This document shows positions 54,583 to 63,525 of a stretch of 64,000 nucleotides of DNA, piece after piece. This stretch comes from Mycobacterium sp. (lineage in GTDB: Bacteria > Actinomycetota > Actinomycetes > Mycobacteriales > Mycobacteriaceae): the NCBI GenBank assembly GCA_016197405.1, contig JACPVR010000023.1, positions 62,001-126,000 of the forward strand, written 5' to 3'. A model generated the notes under the pieces. It had not been told where the DNA came from. It searched no databases and worked only from the letters and a program-made list of their open reading frames with translations. Made by a program: the position numbers and the translations under genes. Within the stretch, counting starts at the first letter, position 1, and each line of letters opens with the position of its first letter.

Positions 54583-55614
54583 ATGTCACACTCGTCAAAC
54601 CTGCGCACCGTCTGGATTGCCGGCGTGGCCGTGGCCAGCGGCCTCGCGCTGACGATGACCGGATGCAGCAGTGATTCCGGCGGATCGGCGTCCGGCGGCA
54701 AGAAAGTCGCCGCCGTGGTCAAGGGGCTGGACAACCCGTTCTTCCAGTCCATGGAATCCGGGATCAACGACCAGGCCGCTACCGACAAGGTCGACGTGAC
54801 GGTGCAGGCAGCCAACTCCATCACCGACACCACCGGGCAGGCCGACAAGCTCACCGGGCTGGCCAACCAGGACTTCGGCTGTTTCATCGTCAACCCGATC
54901 ACCGGCACCAACATGATCCAGGGCGTGGCGGCGCTGTCGGCCAAGAACATCCCGATCGTCAACATCGACAGTCCGATGGACGCCGACGCCGCCAAGGCCG
55001 CCAACGCCAAGATCGCCACCTACATCGGCACCGACAACACCGACGCCGGCGCACAGGGCGCCGGCCAGATGGCCAAGCTGCTGCCGGCGGGCGGCAAGAT
55101 CGCCCTCATCGGAGGCACCGCCGGTGATGTCACGAGCGCGGCGCGTCTCGACGGATTCACCAAGGCCGCACCGCCGAACTTCACCATCATCTCCACTGTC
55201 GCCGCCGACTGGGAACGCCAGATGGCGCTGACCAAGGCCACCGACATCATGACCGCCAATCCGGACCTGGCGGCGTTCTTCGTCGCCAACGACGATATGG
55301 GACTCGGAGTCGCCCAGGCGATCTCCAACAGCGGAAAGACCGGTCAGGTCAAGGTCATCAGCGTCGACGGCAACAAAGATGCCTTCGAAGCGATCAAAGC
55401 CGGCACCGTCGACGCCGTGGTCGCCCAGTTCCCCTATGTCATCGGCGCCATGGGGGTAGAAGCCTGTGCTGCCGCGCTGGCCGGAAAGACGTTGCCCGAG
55501 AACGTCAAAGCTCCGGTACAGGTAGTGACCAAGGACAATGTCGATGCTGCCCTGTCCGCGGCGCCCAAGCCGGCCGCCCCGTACGAGGATCCGTTCGCGG
55601 AGCTGCTCAAGTGA
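54583..55614 (+). CDS. Sugar ABC substrate-binding lipoprotein (FrcB/RbsB type)
   Basis: This 343-residue lipoprotein has lipobox MTGC with lipidated Cys28, followed by a ribose-binding-protein fold (Peripla_BP_4). KVAAVVKGLDNPFFQSMESGINDQA is the first strand and helix of the family, and VNIDSPMDADAAKAA and FVANDDMGLGVAQAI are typical hinge regions. ATG 54583 follows GAGGAGAGG. The first gene of an operon resembling frcBCAK of rhizobia; ligand probably a ketose or related sugar. Its stop overlaps the permease start. Confidence 0.92.
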   Translation: MSHSSNLRTVWIAGVAVASGLALTMTGCSSDSGGSASGGKKVAAVVKGLDNPFFQSMESGINDQAATDKVDVTVQAANSITDTTGQADKLTGLANQDFGCFIVNPITGTNMIQGVAALSAKNIPIVNIDSPMDADAAKAANAKIATYIGTDNTDAGAQGAGQMAKLLPAGGKIALIGGTAGDVTSAARLDGFTKAAPPNFTIISTVAADWERQMALTKATDIMTANPDLAAFFVANDDMGLGVAQAISNSGKTGQVKVISVDGNKDAFEAIKAGTVDAVVAQFPYVIGAMGVEACAAALAGKTLPENVKAPVQVVTKDNVDAALSAAPKPAAPYEDPFAELLK

Positions 55615-56594
55615 CGGCAACCACCACCGCGACGGTCGACGCCGCGGCGGTGGGGCTTCGCCCGCGGTGGCGCGATGTGCTCGACCCGGGGAACCTCGCG
55701 ACCTGGGCAGCGCCCATCGCCCTGGTCGTCCTGGCCGTGGTCTTCCAGGTACTCAACCCGACCTTCCTGAGCCCGGGCAACCTCCAGTCGATGCTGACCT
55801 CCTCGGCGATCCTGATCGTGTTGGCGCTCGGCCAGACCTTCGTGGTCGCGACCGCGGGTATCGATCTGTCGATCGCATCGGCGATGACGCTGGCCGCGGT
55901 GGTGTTCGGGATCGTGTTCGGCAGCGGGCTGCTGGTCGCGATCGTCGCGGCGGTATTGGCCGGCGTCGCAGTCGGTCTGGTCAACGGCCTGCTGATCGCC
56001 CGGGGCCGGATCACCGACTTCATCGTCACCCTCGGCACGCTGTCCGCAGCCTCCGGGGCGGCACTGATCTTCGCCGACGGCAAGCCCAAGACGATCATCA
56101 GCGCACCGCTGCTGAAGTTGTCCACCGGAACTGTCGGCATCTTCGGTTACAGCTTCCTGATCGCCATCGGGCTCGCCGTCATCGCCCACGTCGTGTTGTT
56201 CCACACCCGGTTCGGCACCCATGTGCTGGCCACCGGCGGTAACGCCGAGGCGGCCGCGGCCACCGGGGTGGCCACCGAGCGGATCAAGACCACGGTGTAC
56301 GTCATCGCCGGGCTGACTGCGGGTATCGCGGCGATCCTGCTGGTCGCCCGGGTCGGAGCCGCCGAGCCGGCCGCCAACACCTCGTTCCTGCTGAATTCCG
56401 TTGCCGCCGTTGTCCTGGGCGGGGTCAGTCTGTTCGGTGGACGCGCCACCATCGCCGGTCCGGTGATCGGCGCGCTGTTGCTCACCGCTTTGGTCAACGG
56501 CCTCACACTGCTCGGTGTCTCGCAGTTCTATCAACCCCTGTCGGTCGGCATCGTCGTGGTGGCCGCCGCATTCCTCACGAGGTACCGCAAATGA
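55611..56594 (+). CDS. Sugar ABC permease (FrcC/RbsC type)
   Basis: This 327-residue inner-membrane protein has about 8-10 helices. Family motifs: LALGQTFVVATAGIDLSIASAM near helix 3 and GLVNGLLIARGRITDFIVTLGTLSAASGAALI, and the C-terminal GGVSLFGGRATIAGPVIGALLL. It forms the channel of the importer. GTG 55611 overlaps the binding-protein stop (GTGA), and its stop overlaps the ATPase start (ATGA). Confidence 0.93.
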   Translation: MTATTTATVDAAAVGLRPRWRDVLDPGNLATWAAPIALVVLAVVFQVLNPTFLSPGNLQSMLTSSAILIVLALGQTFVVATAGIDLSIASAMTLAAVVFGIVFGSGLLVAIVAAVLAGVAVGLVNGLLIARGRITDFIVTLGTLSAASGAALIFADGKPKTIISAPLLKLSTGTVGIFGYSFLIAIGLAVIAHVVLFHTRFGTHVLATGGNAEAAAATGVATERIKTTVYVIAGLTAGIAAILLVARVGAAEPAANTSFLLNSVAAVVLGGVSLFGGRATIAGPVIGALLLTALVNGLTLLGVSQFYQPLSVGIVVVAAAFLTRYRK

Positions 56595-57385
56595 GTCCTG
56601 ACGTACCCGAGGACGCGCTGCTCACAGTGTCCGGTGTGGCCCTGTCCTTCGGGCAGGTGCAGGCGCTGCGCGAGGTCAGCATGCATGCCCGTCGCGGTGA
56701 GGTGACCGCGATCGTCGGAGACAACGGCGCGGGCAAGTCGACATTGATCCGGTGCGTTTCCGGGGTGCACAGCCCGGACCGCGGCACCATCGAATTCGAC
56801 GGAACGCCGGTGGCCTTCCGCAGCCCGCAGGATGCGCGAGCGGCCGGTATCGAGACGGTGCACCAGAATCTCGCGCTCGTCGAGGACCTCACGGTGTGGC
56901 AGAACCTGTACCTCAACCGCGAGATCCGCCGCGGGTTCGGCCCGTTGAAGGTGCTCGACCGAAAGGCCATGAGGGAGGGAGCCCAGCAGATGGTCTCCAC
57001 CCTGGCGGTCAACGTGCCTGCGGTCAGATCGCGGGTTCGCCGGTTGTCCGGTGGCCAGCGTCAGGCCGTATCCATCTGTCGGGCCGCGGGTTTCACCTCG
57101 AAACTGATCATCATGGACGAACCCACCGCGGCCCTGGGCGTGCAGGAGACGGCGCGCGTCGAGGAGCTCATCACCCGGCTGCGCGGCGAAGGCCACGCGA
57201 TCATCCTGATCTCGCACAACTTCGCCCAGGTGTTGCGACTCTCCGATGCGGTCTGGGTGATGCGGGCCGGACGCTGCGTCGCCGGCCGGCGCACCGCCGA
57301 CACCGACGGCGACGAGATCGTCGCACTCATCACCGGCGCGCGTCCGGGGGACCTCACCGAACAGCTGTCAGGAGAACACAAATGA
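56591..57385 (+). CDS. Sugar ABC ATPase, single-domain (FrcA type)
   Basis: This 264-residue ATPase has Walker A VGDNGAGKSTLI, signature RLSGGQRQAV, Walker B LIIMDEPTAALG and the H-loop ISHNF. It has one nucleotide-binding domain, unlike the double RbsA/XylG proteins; FrcA of the fructose system is also single. It homodimerises to drive transport. Coupled on both sides by ATGA overlaps. Confidence 0.93.
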   Translation: MSPDVPEDALLTVSGVALSFGQVQALREVSMHARRGEVTAIVGDNGAGKSTLIRCVSGVHSPDRGTIEFDGTPVAFRSPQDARAAGIETVHQNLALVEDLTVWQNLYLNREIRRGFGPLKVLDRKAMREGAQQMVSTLAVNVPAVRSRVRRLSGGQRQAVSICRAAGFTSKLIIMDEPTAALGVQETARVEELITRLRGEGHAIILISHNFAQVLRLSDAVWVMRAGRCVAGRRTADTDGDEIVALITGARPGDLTEQLSGEHK

Positions 57386-58245
57386 CCAACCCGATCGGTG
57401 TGCACGCCCTGGTGTGGGTCGGTGACACCGCGCCGGCATCGGTGCGCAAAGCCGTCGAGCAGACGGTGGCCGCGGGGTACGGACTGCTGGAGTTCTCGCT
57501 GCACGACGCGCTGAACATGGATCGCGCGAAAACCCGGGAAATGCTCAGCGACAACGGTTTACAAGCCGCCTGCTCGCGCGGCCTGGCCCGGGATGCCGAC
57601 ATCTCCAGCGAGGACCCGGCCGTGGTGGCCCGCGGTGCCGAGCTGCTGGCCGAGTCGCTGCAGGTCACCCACGATATCGGCGCGACGGTGCTGACCGGTG
57701 CGCTCTACAGTGCCTTCGGCAAGGCCGATCACCCGCTGACCAAAACCGGGCGCGACAATATCGTCGGCGTGCTGCGGGAGCTGGCCGTCGACGCCGCCCC
57801 GCTCGGTGTGGCGTTGGGTCTGGAGATCTGCAATCGGTACGAGACCAATGTCGTCAACACCGCGGCCGAATGTGTGCGGCTCGCCGACGATATCGGTGCC
57901 GACAACGTGATGATCCACCTCGACACCTATCACATGAACATCGAGGAGAACGATTTCGTCACGCCGGTGCGTGAATGCGGTGAGCGGCTGGGCTACGTCC
58001 ACATCGGGGAGAACCACCGCGGCTATCTCGGTTCGGGCCACATCGACTTCGATGCATTCTTCGGCGCGCTGGTCGATACCGGCTTTCGCGGACCGTTGAC
58101 CTTCGAGTCGTTCTCGTCGTCGGTGGTGGCCCGCGGGTTGTCCAACGACCTGGCGATCTGGCGCAACCTGTGGGACGACGGTTTCGATCTGGCCGAGCAC
58201 GCCTTTCGCTATATCCGCGACGGCCTGCGTACCGCCGGCACGTGA
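57382..58245 (+). CDS. Sugar isomerase/epimerase (D-tagatose/allulose 3-epimerase-like)
   Basis: This 287-residue TIM-barrel protein of the xylose isomerase-like family has a metal-binding set as in D-tagatose 3-epimerase: Glu in GLEICNRYETNVVNT, Asp in IHLDTYHMNIEE, His and Arg in YVHIGENHRGYLGSGHIDF, and Glu in LTFESFS. These enzymes epimerise ketohexoses at C3, for example D-allulose to D-fructose. Placement inside a ketose-type ABC operon suggests that it converts an imported rare ketose before phosphorylation. ATG 57382 and the stop both overlap neighbouring genes. Confidence 0.88.
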   Translation: MTNPIGVHALVWVGDTAPASVRKAVEQTVAAGYGLLEFSLHDALNMDRAKTREMLSDNGLQAACSRGLARDADISSEDPAVVARGAELLAESLQVTHDIGATVLTGALYSAFGKADHPLTKTGRDNIVGVLRELAVDAAPLGVALGLEICNRYETNVVNTAAECVRLADDIGADNVMIHLDTYHMNIEENDFVTPVRECGERLGYVHIGENHRGYLGSGHIDFDAFFGALVDTGFRGPLTFESFSSSVVARGLSNDLAIWRNLWDDGFDLAEHAFRYIRDGLRTAGT

Positions 58246-58892
58246 GCATCGGTGCGCTGGCGCGCGATGCGATCGCCCTGGGCAGTACCCGGGGGCGCGC
58301 CGTGCTCGGCATCGCGGGCAGCCCGGGCGCCGGTAAGACCACCCTGGTCGAATTGCTGTTGGAGCACATCGACGGCCTGTGCGGTCCGGGCTGGGCCGCA
58401 CATGTGCCGATGGATGGATTTCACCTGGCCGATGTGCAACTGCGCCGCCTCGGGGCGCTCGGGCGCAAAGGCGCACCGGACACCTTCGACGTGGACGGTT
58501 ACGCGAGTCTGCTTGCGCGGGCCCGGGCGGATGTCGAGAAGCCTTTGTATGTACCGGGATTCGAGCGAACACTGGAACAGCCGCTGGCGGCTGCGCTGGT
58601 CGTGCTGCCGCAGGCCCGGCTGGTGATCACCGAGGGCAACTATCTGCTGCTCGACGACCCGGGCTGGCGTGCCGCCCGGCGGCAGATGGATGCCGTCTGG
58701 TTCGTCGCCGCCGACGAGGGGTTGCGCACCGAGCGGCTGGTCGACCGGCACGTGGCCTTCGGCAAGAGCGCCGAGCAGGCCCGCGACTGGGTGACCGTGG
58801 TCGATCAGCGCAACGCCGACCTGGTCTCGGCAACGCAGCACGGCGCGGACCGCGTCATCGCCAACGGCCGGGATGGCTGGCGCCCGGCCTGA
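58242..58892 (+). CDS. P-loop sugar/nucleoside kinase (FrcK-like)
   Basis: This 216-residue kinase of the PRK/uridine kinase-like group has Walker A GSPGAGKTT (26-34), the segment VPMDGFHLADVQLRRLG with its acidic base, and VITEGNYLLLDD. FrcK of the rhizobial fructose operon is of this type and size. It probably phosphorylates the imported or epimerised ketose. GTG 58242 overlaps the epimerase stop (GTGA). It is the last gene of the operon; the next gene 23 bp away has its own promoter-like -10. Confidence 0.85.
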   Translation: MSIGALARDAIALGSTRGRAVLGIAGSPGAGKTTLVELLLEHIDGLCGPGWAAHVPMDGFHLADVQLRRLGALGRKGAPDTFDVDGYASLLARARADVEKPLYVPGFERTLEQPLAAALVVLPQARLVITEGNYLLLDDPGWRAARRQMDAVWFVAADEGLRTERLVDRHVAFGKSAEQARDWVTVVDQRNADLVSATQHGADRVIANGRDGWRPA

Positions 58893-58915
58893 GGCCGCAT
58901 GACTACCATGGTCGA

Positions 58916-59767
58916 GTGCCCGAAGCAGAGGTCGACCGTACCGATCGCGCCGATCCCGACCTGCTGATCGACTTTCGCAAGGTTTCGTTGCGCCGCGGCG
59001 GACGGGTGCTCGTCGGCCCGGTGACCTGGCAGGTCGAACTCGACGAACGCTGGGTCGTGGTGGGGCCCAACGGCGCGGGCAAGACCTCGCTGCTGCGGAT
59101 CGCCGCCGCGATGGAACACCCGTCCTCGGGCAGCGCCTACGTGCTGGGCGAGAGGCTGGGCCGGGTCGACACCGCCGAACTGCGCTACCGCGTCGGCCTG
59201 TCCAGTTCGGCTCTGGCCCAACGGGTGCCCGACGACGAAGTAGTACGTGATCTGGTGGTATCGGCCGGTTACGCGGTTCTGGGCCGGTGGCGCGAGAAAT
59301 ACGAGGATGTCGACTACGAGCGCGCCGTGGACACCTTGGAGAGTGTGGGCGCCGAACACCTTGCCGAACGCAGCTTCGGAACGTTGTCGGAGGGTGAACG
59401 CAAACGGGTGCTGATAGCGCGTGCGCTGATGGCCGACCCCGAGTTGCTGTTGCTCGACGAGCCCGCCGCCGGACTGGATCTCGGTGGGCGTGAGGAACTG
59501 GTGGCCCGGCTGTCGGATCTGGCCGCCGATCCGGACGCGCCGGCGATAGTGCTGGTGACCCATCACGTCGAGGAGATCCCGCCGGGCTTCTCGCATGCGC
59601 TGATCGTGTCGGAGGGCAAAGTGGTTGCGGCGGGTCTGCTGACCGATGTGCTGACCGCGGAGAACCTGTCCAAGGCGTTCGGGCAGTCGATTGCCCTCGA
59701 TCTGATCGACGGCCGCTATTTCGCGCGCCGCAGCCGCAGCCGTGCCGCACACAGGAGGCAAGCGTGA
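58916..59767 (+). CDS. ABC transporter ATP-binding protein (Rv3041c type)
   Basis: This 283-residue ATPase has Walker A VVGPNGAGKTSLL, signature LSEGERKRV, Walker B LLLLDEPAAGLDLGG and H-loop LVTHHVEEIPPGF. The pattern (DLLIDFRKVSLRRGGRVLVG) resembles ModF/YlmA-type ATPases without a known permease partner; none is encoded nearby. GTG 58916 is preceded by TACCAT (58904-58909) 6 bp away, suggesting a leaderless mRNA. Its stop overlaps the Nudix gene (GTGA), so the three-gene block ABC-Nudix-echA17 is one operon, as in M. tuberculosis. Confidence 0.92.
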   Translation: MPEAEVDRTDRADPDLLIDFRKVSLRRGGRVLVGPVTWQVELDERWVVVGPNGAGKTSLLRIAAAMEHPSSGSAYVLGERLGRVDTAELRYRVGLSSSALAQRVPDDEVVRDLVVSAGYAVLGRWREKYEDVDYERAVDTLESVGAEHLAERSFGTLSEGERKRVLIARALMADPELLLLDEPAAGLDLGGREELVARLSDLAADPDAPAIVLVTHHVEEIPPGFSHALIVSEGKVVAAGLLTDVLTAENLSKAFGQSIALDLIDGRYFARRSRSRAAHRRQA

Positions 59768-60576
59768 CCATGCCGACCGAGCCCTACGAGCCGTTGCCGG
59801 CCCGGCCCGCGGCCACCGTGATGCTGGTGCGCGACACCACGGCCGGTATCGAGGTCTTCCTGATGCGCAGGCACCGGGCGATGGAGTTCGTCGGCGGTGT
59901 GGTGGTTTTCCCCGGCGGCGGCGTCGACGATCGTGACCGCAATGCCGACATCGCCTGGCACGGGCCGCCGCCGTCGTGGTGGGCGCAGCGGTTCGGCGTC
60001 GACGAGGAGTTGGCGCTGGCGCTGGTGTGCGCCGCGGCGCGGGAGACCTTCGAGGAATCCGGTGTGTTGTTCGCCGGACCGGCCGATGATCCCGACGGCA
60101 TCATCAGCGACGCCAGTGTGTACGCGCAGGCCCGCGCGGCACTGGCCGACAACTCACTGTCGTTCTCAGACTTCCTGCACGACGAGGGTCTGGTGCTGCG
60201 CGCCGACCTGCTGCGGCCGTGGGCCAACTGGGTCACCCCGGAAGCGGAGCGCACCCGCCGCTACGACACATTCTTCTTCGTCGGCGCACTACCCGAAGGC
60301 CAGCGCGCCGACGGTGAGAACACCGAATCGGACAAGGCGGGCTGGGCCACACCGCACCGGGCGCTCGACGACTTCGCCGCCAAACGCACCTTCCTGTTGC
60401 CGCCGACCTGGACACAGCTGGACTCGCTGGCCGGACGCACCGTGGACGACGTACTGGCGGTCGACCGGAAGATCTCCGCTGTTCAGCCGAATCTGGTTGT
60501 GGCAGGCGGAAATTGGGAGATCGAATTCTTCGACAGTGAGCGCTACAACGCTGCCCGCGACGGACGTTCACCGTGA
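59764..60576 (+). CDS. Nudix hydrolase family protein (Rv3040c type)
   Basis: This 270-residue protein has a Nudix-like domain. FPGGGVDDRD begins the box and AAARETFEESGVLF matches the RExxEExG part, but the insert between them is much longer than the canonical 23-residue box, as in the large NUDT19/eukaryotic-like group that can act on CoA derivatives. That would fit the adjacent enoyl-CoA hydratase. GTG 59764 and the stop overlap both neighbours. Confidence 0.88.
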   Translation: MTMPTEPYEPLPARPAATVMLVRDTTAGIEVFLMRRHRAMEFVGGVVVFPGGGVDDRDRNADIAWHGPPPSWWAQRFGVDEELALALVCAAARETFEESGVLFAGPADDPDGIISDASVYAQARAALADNSLSFSDFLHDEGLVLRADLLRPWANWVTPEAERTRRYDTFFFVGALPEGQRADGENTESDKAGWATPHRALDDFAAKRTFLLPPTWTQLDSLAGRTVDDVLAVDRKISAVQPNLVVAGGNWEIEFFDSERYNAARDGRSP

Positions 60577-61322
60577 CGGTGCCGATCGGTGAATTCGTCT
60601 CGGTACACGTCTCGGAGCAACACCGCGGTGTCGGCACCGTGCTGCTGTCGCGACCGCCGACCAATGCACTGACCCGGCAGGCCTACCGGGAGTTGACCGT
60701 CGCCGCCGCCGAGGTGAGCCGGCGCGACGACATCACCGCGGTGATCCTGTACGGCGGTCATGAGATCTTCTGCGCCGGCGACGACGTGCCGGAGCTGCGC
60801 ACCCTGACACCCGATGAGGCGGGTATCGGCGCCCGGGTGCGACACGAGGCCATCGACGCCGTCGCCGGCATCCCCAAACCCACCGTCGCCGCCGTCACCG
60901 GCTACGCACTGGGCAGTGGACTGACCCTGGCTCTGGCCGCCGACTGGCGGATCAGCGGTGACAACGTCAAGGTCGGCGCCACCGAGATCCTGGCCGGACT
61001 GATACCGGGCGGGGGGATGGCCCGGCTGGTTCGGGCCGTCGGTGTCAGCCACGCCAAGGACCTGGTCTACAGCGGACGCTTCGTCAACGCCGAGGAGTCC
61101 GCGGCGTTGGGACTGCTGGACCGCCTGGTGGCCCCCGATGCCGTGTACGACGAGGCGGTGGCCTGGGCCGCCCGGTTCGCCGACGCGCCACGGGCCGCAC
61201 TGGCGGCCGCCAAGGCCATCATCGACGGTGGCGTCGCGGCCACCTCGGCAGATATCGCGCAGGAGCGTCGACGCTACGTCGAGGTGTTCGCCGCCGGTCA
61301 GGCCAGTCACCGCTCGCCGTAG
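60573..61322 (+). CDS. echA17: Enoyl-CoA hydratase/isomerase family protein EchA17
   Basis: This 249-residue crotonase-fold protein has the CoA-binding and oxyanion region YGGHEIFCAGDDVPELRTL and KPTVAAVTGYALGSGLTLALAADWRISGDNVKVGATEILAGLIPGGG. The second catalytic Glu usually at the EILAGLIP position is present as Glu in ATEIL; the first is replaced within the helix VTGYALGSG, so strict hydratase activity is uncertain. Its role is in fatty acyl-CoA metabolism. GTG 60573 overlaps the Nudix stop. Probably the ortholog of Rv3039c. Confidence 0.9.
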   Translation: MTVPIGEFVSVHVSEQHRGVGTVLLSRPPTNALTRQAYRELTVAAAEVSRRDDITAVILYGGHEIFCAGDDVPELRTLTPDEAGIGARVRHEAIDAVAGIPKPTVAAVTGYALGSGLTLALAADWRISGDNVKVGATEILAGLIPGGGMARLVRAVGVSHAKDLVYSGRFVNAEESAALGLLDRLVAPDAVYDEAVAWAARFADAPRAALAAAKAIIDGGVAATSADIAQERRRYVEVFAAGQASHRSP

Positions 61323-61342
61323 CGGGCCGCCGGGCTGGCCCG
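61323..61342 (+). terminator. Possible stem-loop after echA17
   Basis: CGGGCC (61323-61328) and GGCCCG (61337-61342) form a 6-bp inverted repeat with an 8-nt loop, starting immediately at the echA17 stop. No U-run follows. Weak candidate. Confidence 0.4.
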
Positions 61343-61378
61343 GCACTTCGGTCACGGCAACCAGTAGGCTAACCCCCT

Positions 61379-62359
61379 ATGACGAGCACAGATCCCTCCC
61401 CGAACCCGCACGCAACCGCGGAGCAGGTCGAGGCCGCCCGCCACGACACCAAACTCGCCCAGGTGCTCTACCACGACTGGGAAGCCGAGAGCTACGACGA
61501 CAAATGGTCGATCTCCTATGACCAGCGCTGCGTCGACTACGCCCGCGGCCGCTTCGACGCGATCGTGCCCGTCGAGGTGCAGCGCGAGCTGCCCTACGAC
61601 CGTGCCCTCGAACTGGGCTGCGGCACCGGGTTCTTCCTACTCAACCTGATCCAGGCCGGGGTGGCCCGGCGCGGATCGGTCACCGACCTGTCGCCCGGCA
61701 TGGTCAAGGTCGCGACCCGCAACGGCCAGTCGCTGGGCCTGGAGATCGACGGCCGCGTCGCCGACGCCGAAGGCATCCCGTACGAGGACAACAGCTTCGA
61801 CCTGGTGGTCGGACACGCGGTGTTGCACCACATCCCCGATGTCGAACTCTCGCTGCGCGAGGTGGTGCGCGTGCTCAAACCGGGCGGCCGTTTCGTCTTC
61901 GCCGGTGAGCCCACCACCGTCGGCAACACCTACGCGCGCGCACTGGCCGACCTGACCTGGAAGACCACCGTGCGCGCGATGAAACTGCCCGGCCTGGGCT
62001 CCTGGCGCCGGCCGCAGTCCGAACTCGACGAGAACTCCCGCGCCGCCGCGCTGGAATGGATCGTCGACCTGCACACCTTCGAGCCGGCCGACCTGGAGAA
62101 GATGGCCACCAACGCCGGTGCCGTCCAGGTGCAGACCGCCAGCGAGGAGTTCACCGCGGCCATGCTGGGCTGGCCGGTACGTACCTTCGAATCCACCGTG
62201 CCGCCCGGCAAACTGGGCTGGGGCTGGGCCAAGTTCGCCTTCGGCAGCTGGACCACCCTGAGCTGGATCGATGCCAACGTGTGGCGGCGGGTCGTGCCCA
62301 AGGGCTGGTTCTACAACGTGATGATCACCGGGGTAAAGCCTGAAGTTCAGTCTCGCTGA
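61379..62359 (+). CDS. SAM-dependent methyltransferase (Rv3038c type)
   Basis: This 326-residue class I methyltransferase has motif I ALELGCGTGFFLLNL, post-I VTDLSPGMVKVA, motif II-like FDLVVGHAVLHHIPD and motif III LKPGGRFVFAGEPT. The C-terminal 130 residues form an extra domain conserved in mycobacterial orthologs, ending in aromatic-rich segments (KLGWGWAKFAFGSWTTLSWIDANVWRRVVPKGWFYNV). Substrate not known; lipid or quinone-like targets are possible. ATG 61379 is preceded by TAGGCT (61366-61371), 7 bp away, a likely -10 for a leaderless mRNA. Its 3' end overlaps the probable true N-terminus of the next gene. Confidence 0.9.
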   Translation: MTSTDPSPNPHATAEQVEAARHDTKLAQVLYHDWEAESYDDKWSISYDQRCVDYARGRFDAIVPVEVQRELPYDRALELGCGTGFFLLNLIQAGVARRGSVTDLSPGMVKVATRNGQSLGLEIDGRVADAEGIPYEDNSFDLVVGHAVLHHIPDVELSLREVVRVLKPGGRFVFAGEPTTVGNTYARALADLTWKTTVRAMKLPGLGSWRRPQSELDENSRAAALEWIVDLHTFEPADLEKMATNAGAVQVQTASEEFTAAMLGWPVRTFESTVPPGKLGWGWAKFAFGSWTTLSWIDANVWRRVVPKGWFYNVMITGVKPEVQSR

Positions 62360-62405
62360 CGTCGCCTACCTGACGTCCGCGGACGGCGTCGCGGCGCTGG
62401 CCGAG

Positions 62406-63503
62406 GTGGCCGCGCTCGACGTGACGTCCGACCGGATCGCCGGTGTCGCCGCGGTACGGGCCCGGTTCGGCGAACGGGCACCCGCCCTGGTGGAGACCAC
62501 GCTGCTGCGTGGGCGGGCGGTCGTCAAACTCCCCGGCACCGCCGACTGGCTGTTCACCGACGAGGCATTACAGCAGGCCACGGCCATGCCGGTGGCCGAA
62601 CACCGGGCGGCCCGCCTGGCCGGCATGCGGGTGCACGATGCCACCTGCTCGATCGGCACGGAATTGGCGGCCTTGCGGGCGCACGCCACGACGACGGTCG
62701 GCAGCGATATCGACCCGGTCCGGCTTGCGATGGCACGCCACAACCTCGGCACATCGGCGTATCTGTGCCGCGCCGACGCCCTGCATCCGATCACCCGAGA
62801 CACCGTGGTGCTGGTCGACCCCGCGCGCCGCAGCGCCGGCCGGCGCCGATTCGACCCGCGTGCCTACCTGCCACCGCTCGACGACCTGGCGGAGGTCTAC
62901 GCCGGCCGCGACCTGGTCGTCAAATGTGCCCCGGGCATCGACTTCGACGCCATGCGGACGCTGGGGTTCGGCGGCGAGATCAGCGTGACCTCGTTGGCCG
63001 GTTCGGTGCGGGAAGCCTGTCTGTGGCCGGCCGCGTTGACCCCGCCCGGCGTCACTCGCCGCGCCGTCATTCTCGATCGCGCCGAGGAACTCACCGACGC
63101 CGACCCCGACGATGCGACCGTGGCCGCCGCCGGCCGCTGGATCGTCGACCCCGACGGCGCGGTGGTGCGTGCCGGACTGGTGCGCCAGTACGCCACCCGG
63201 CACGGTCTGTGGCAGCTCGACCCCGATATCGCCTATCTGTCCGGTGACCGACTGCCCGAGGGGGTGCGGGGTTTCGAGGTCGTCGAGGAATTGGCGTTCA
63301 GCGAGAAGCGATTACGCGCCGCACTGACCGCCAGGGACTGCGGTGCGGTCGAGATCCTGGTGCGTGGCGTCGGGGTCGATCCCGATGTGCTGCGGCAGCG
63401 ATTGCGGCTGCGCGGGACGGTAAGTCTGTCGGTGGTGATCACCCGGCTCGGCACCGGCTCGGCGAGCCGCGCCGTCGCGTTCATTTGTCACCCGTCGCGC
63501 TAG
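62406..63503 (+). CDS. THUMP-like methyltransferase-fold protein (Rv3037c type)
   Basis: This protein of 365 residues from GTG 62406 belongs to the class I SAM-dependent family annotated with a THUMP-like domain. The SAM-binding loop VHDATCSIGTELAAL and the motif DTVVLVDPARRSAGRRRF are clear, and a C-terminal THUMP-like region follows (LPEGVRGFEVVEELAFSEKRLRAAL and beyond). It probably methylates RNA. The frame stays open 22 codons further upstream, to 62337, and encodes KFSLADVAYLTSADGVAAL, which reads like genuine N-terminal sequence. The only near-start codon there is CTG 62340, so translation may begin at that unusual codon within the preceding gene. Confidence 0.85.
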   Translation: MAALDVTSDRIAGVAAVRARFGERAPALVETTLLRGRAVVKLPGTADWLFTDEALQQATAMPVAEHRAARLAGMRVHDATCSIGTELAALRAHATTTVGSDIDPVRLAMARHNLGTSAYLCRADALHPITRDTVVLVDPARRSAGRRRFDPRAYLPPLDDLAEVYAGRDLVVKCAPGIDFDAMRTLGFGGEISVTSLAGSVREACLWPAALTPPGVTRRAVILDRAEELTDADPDDATVAAAGRWIVDPDGAVVRAGLVRQYATRHGLWQLDPDIAYLSGDRLPEGVRGFEVVEELAFSEKRLRAALTARDCGAVEILVRGVGVDPDVLRQRLRLRGTVSLSVVITRLGTGSASRAVAFICHPSR

Positions 63504-63525
63504 CGCGCTGGGTACTATCGGCTAC

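Noticed and set aside
58209..59771. 520-codon minus-strand open frame spanning the FrcK-like and ABC ATPase genes
   Set aside because: Low-complexity Arg/Pro/Ser-rich translation, opposite two genes with clear Walker motifs; no ribosome site.
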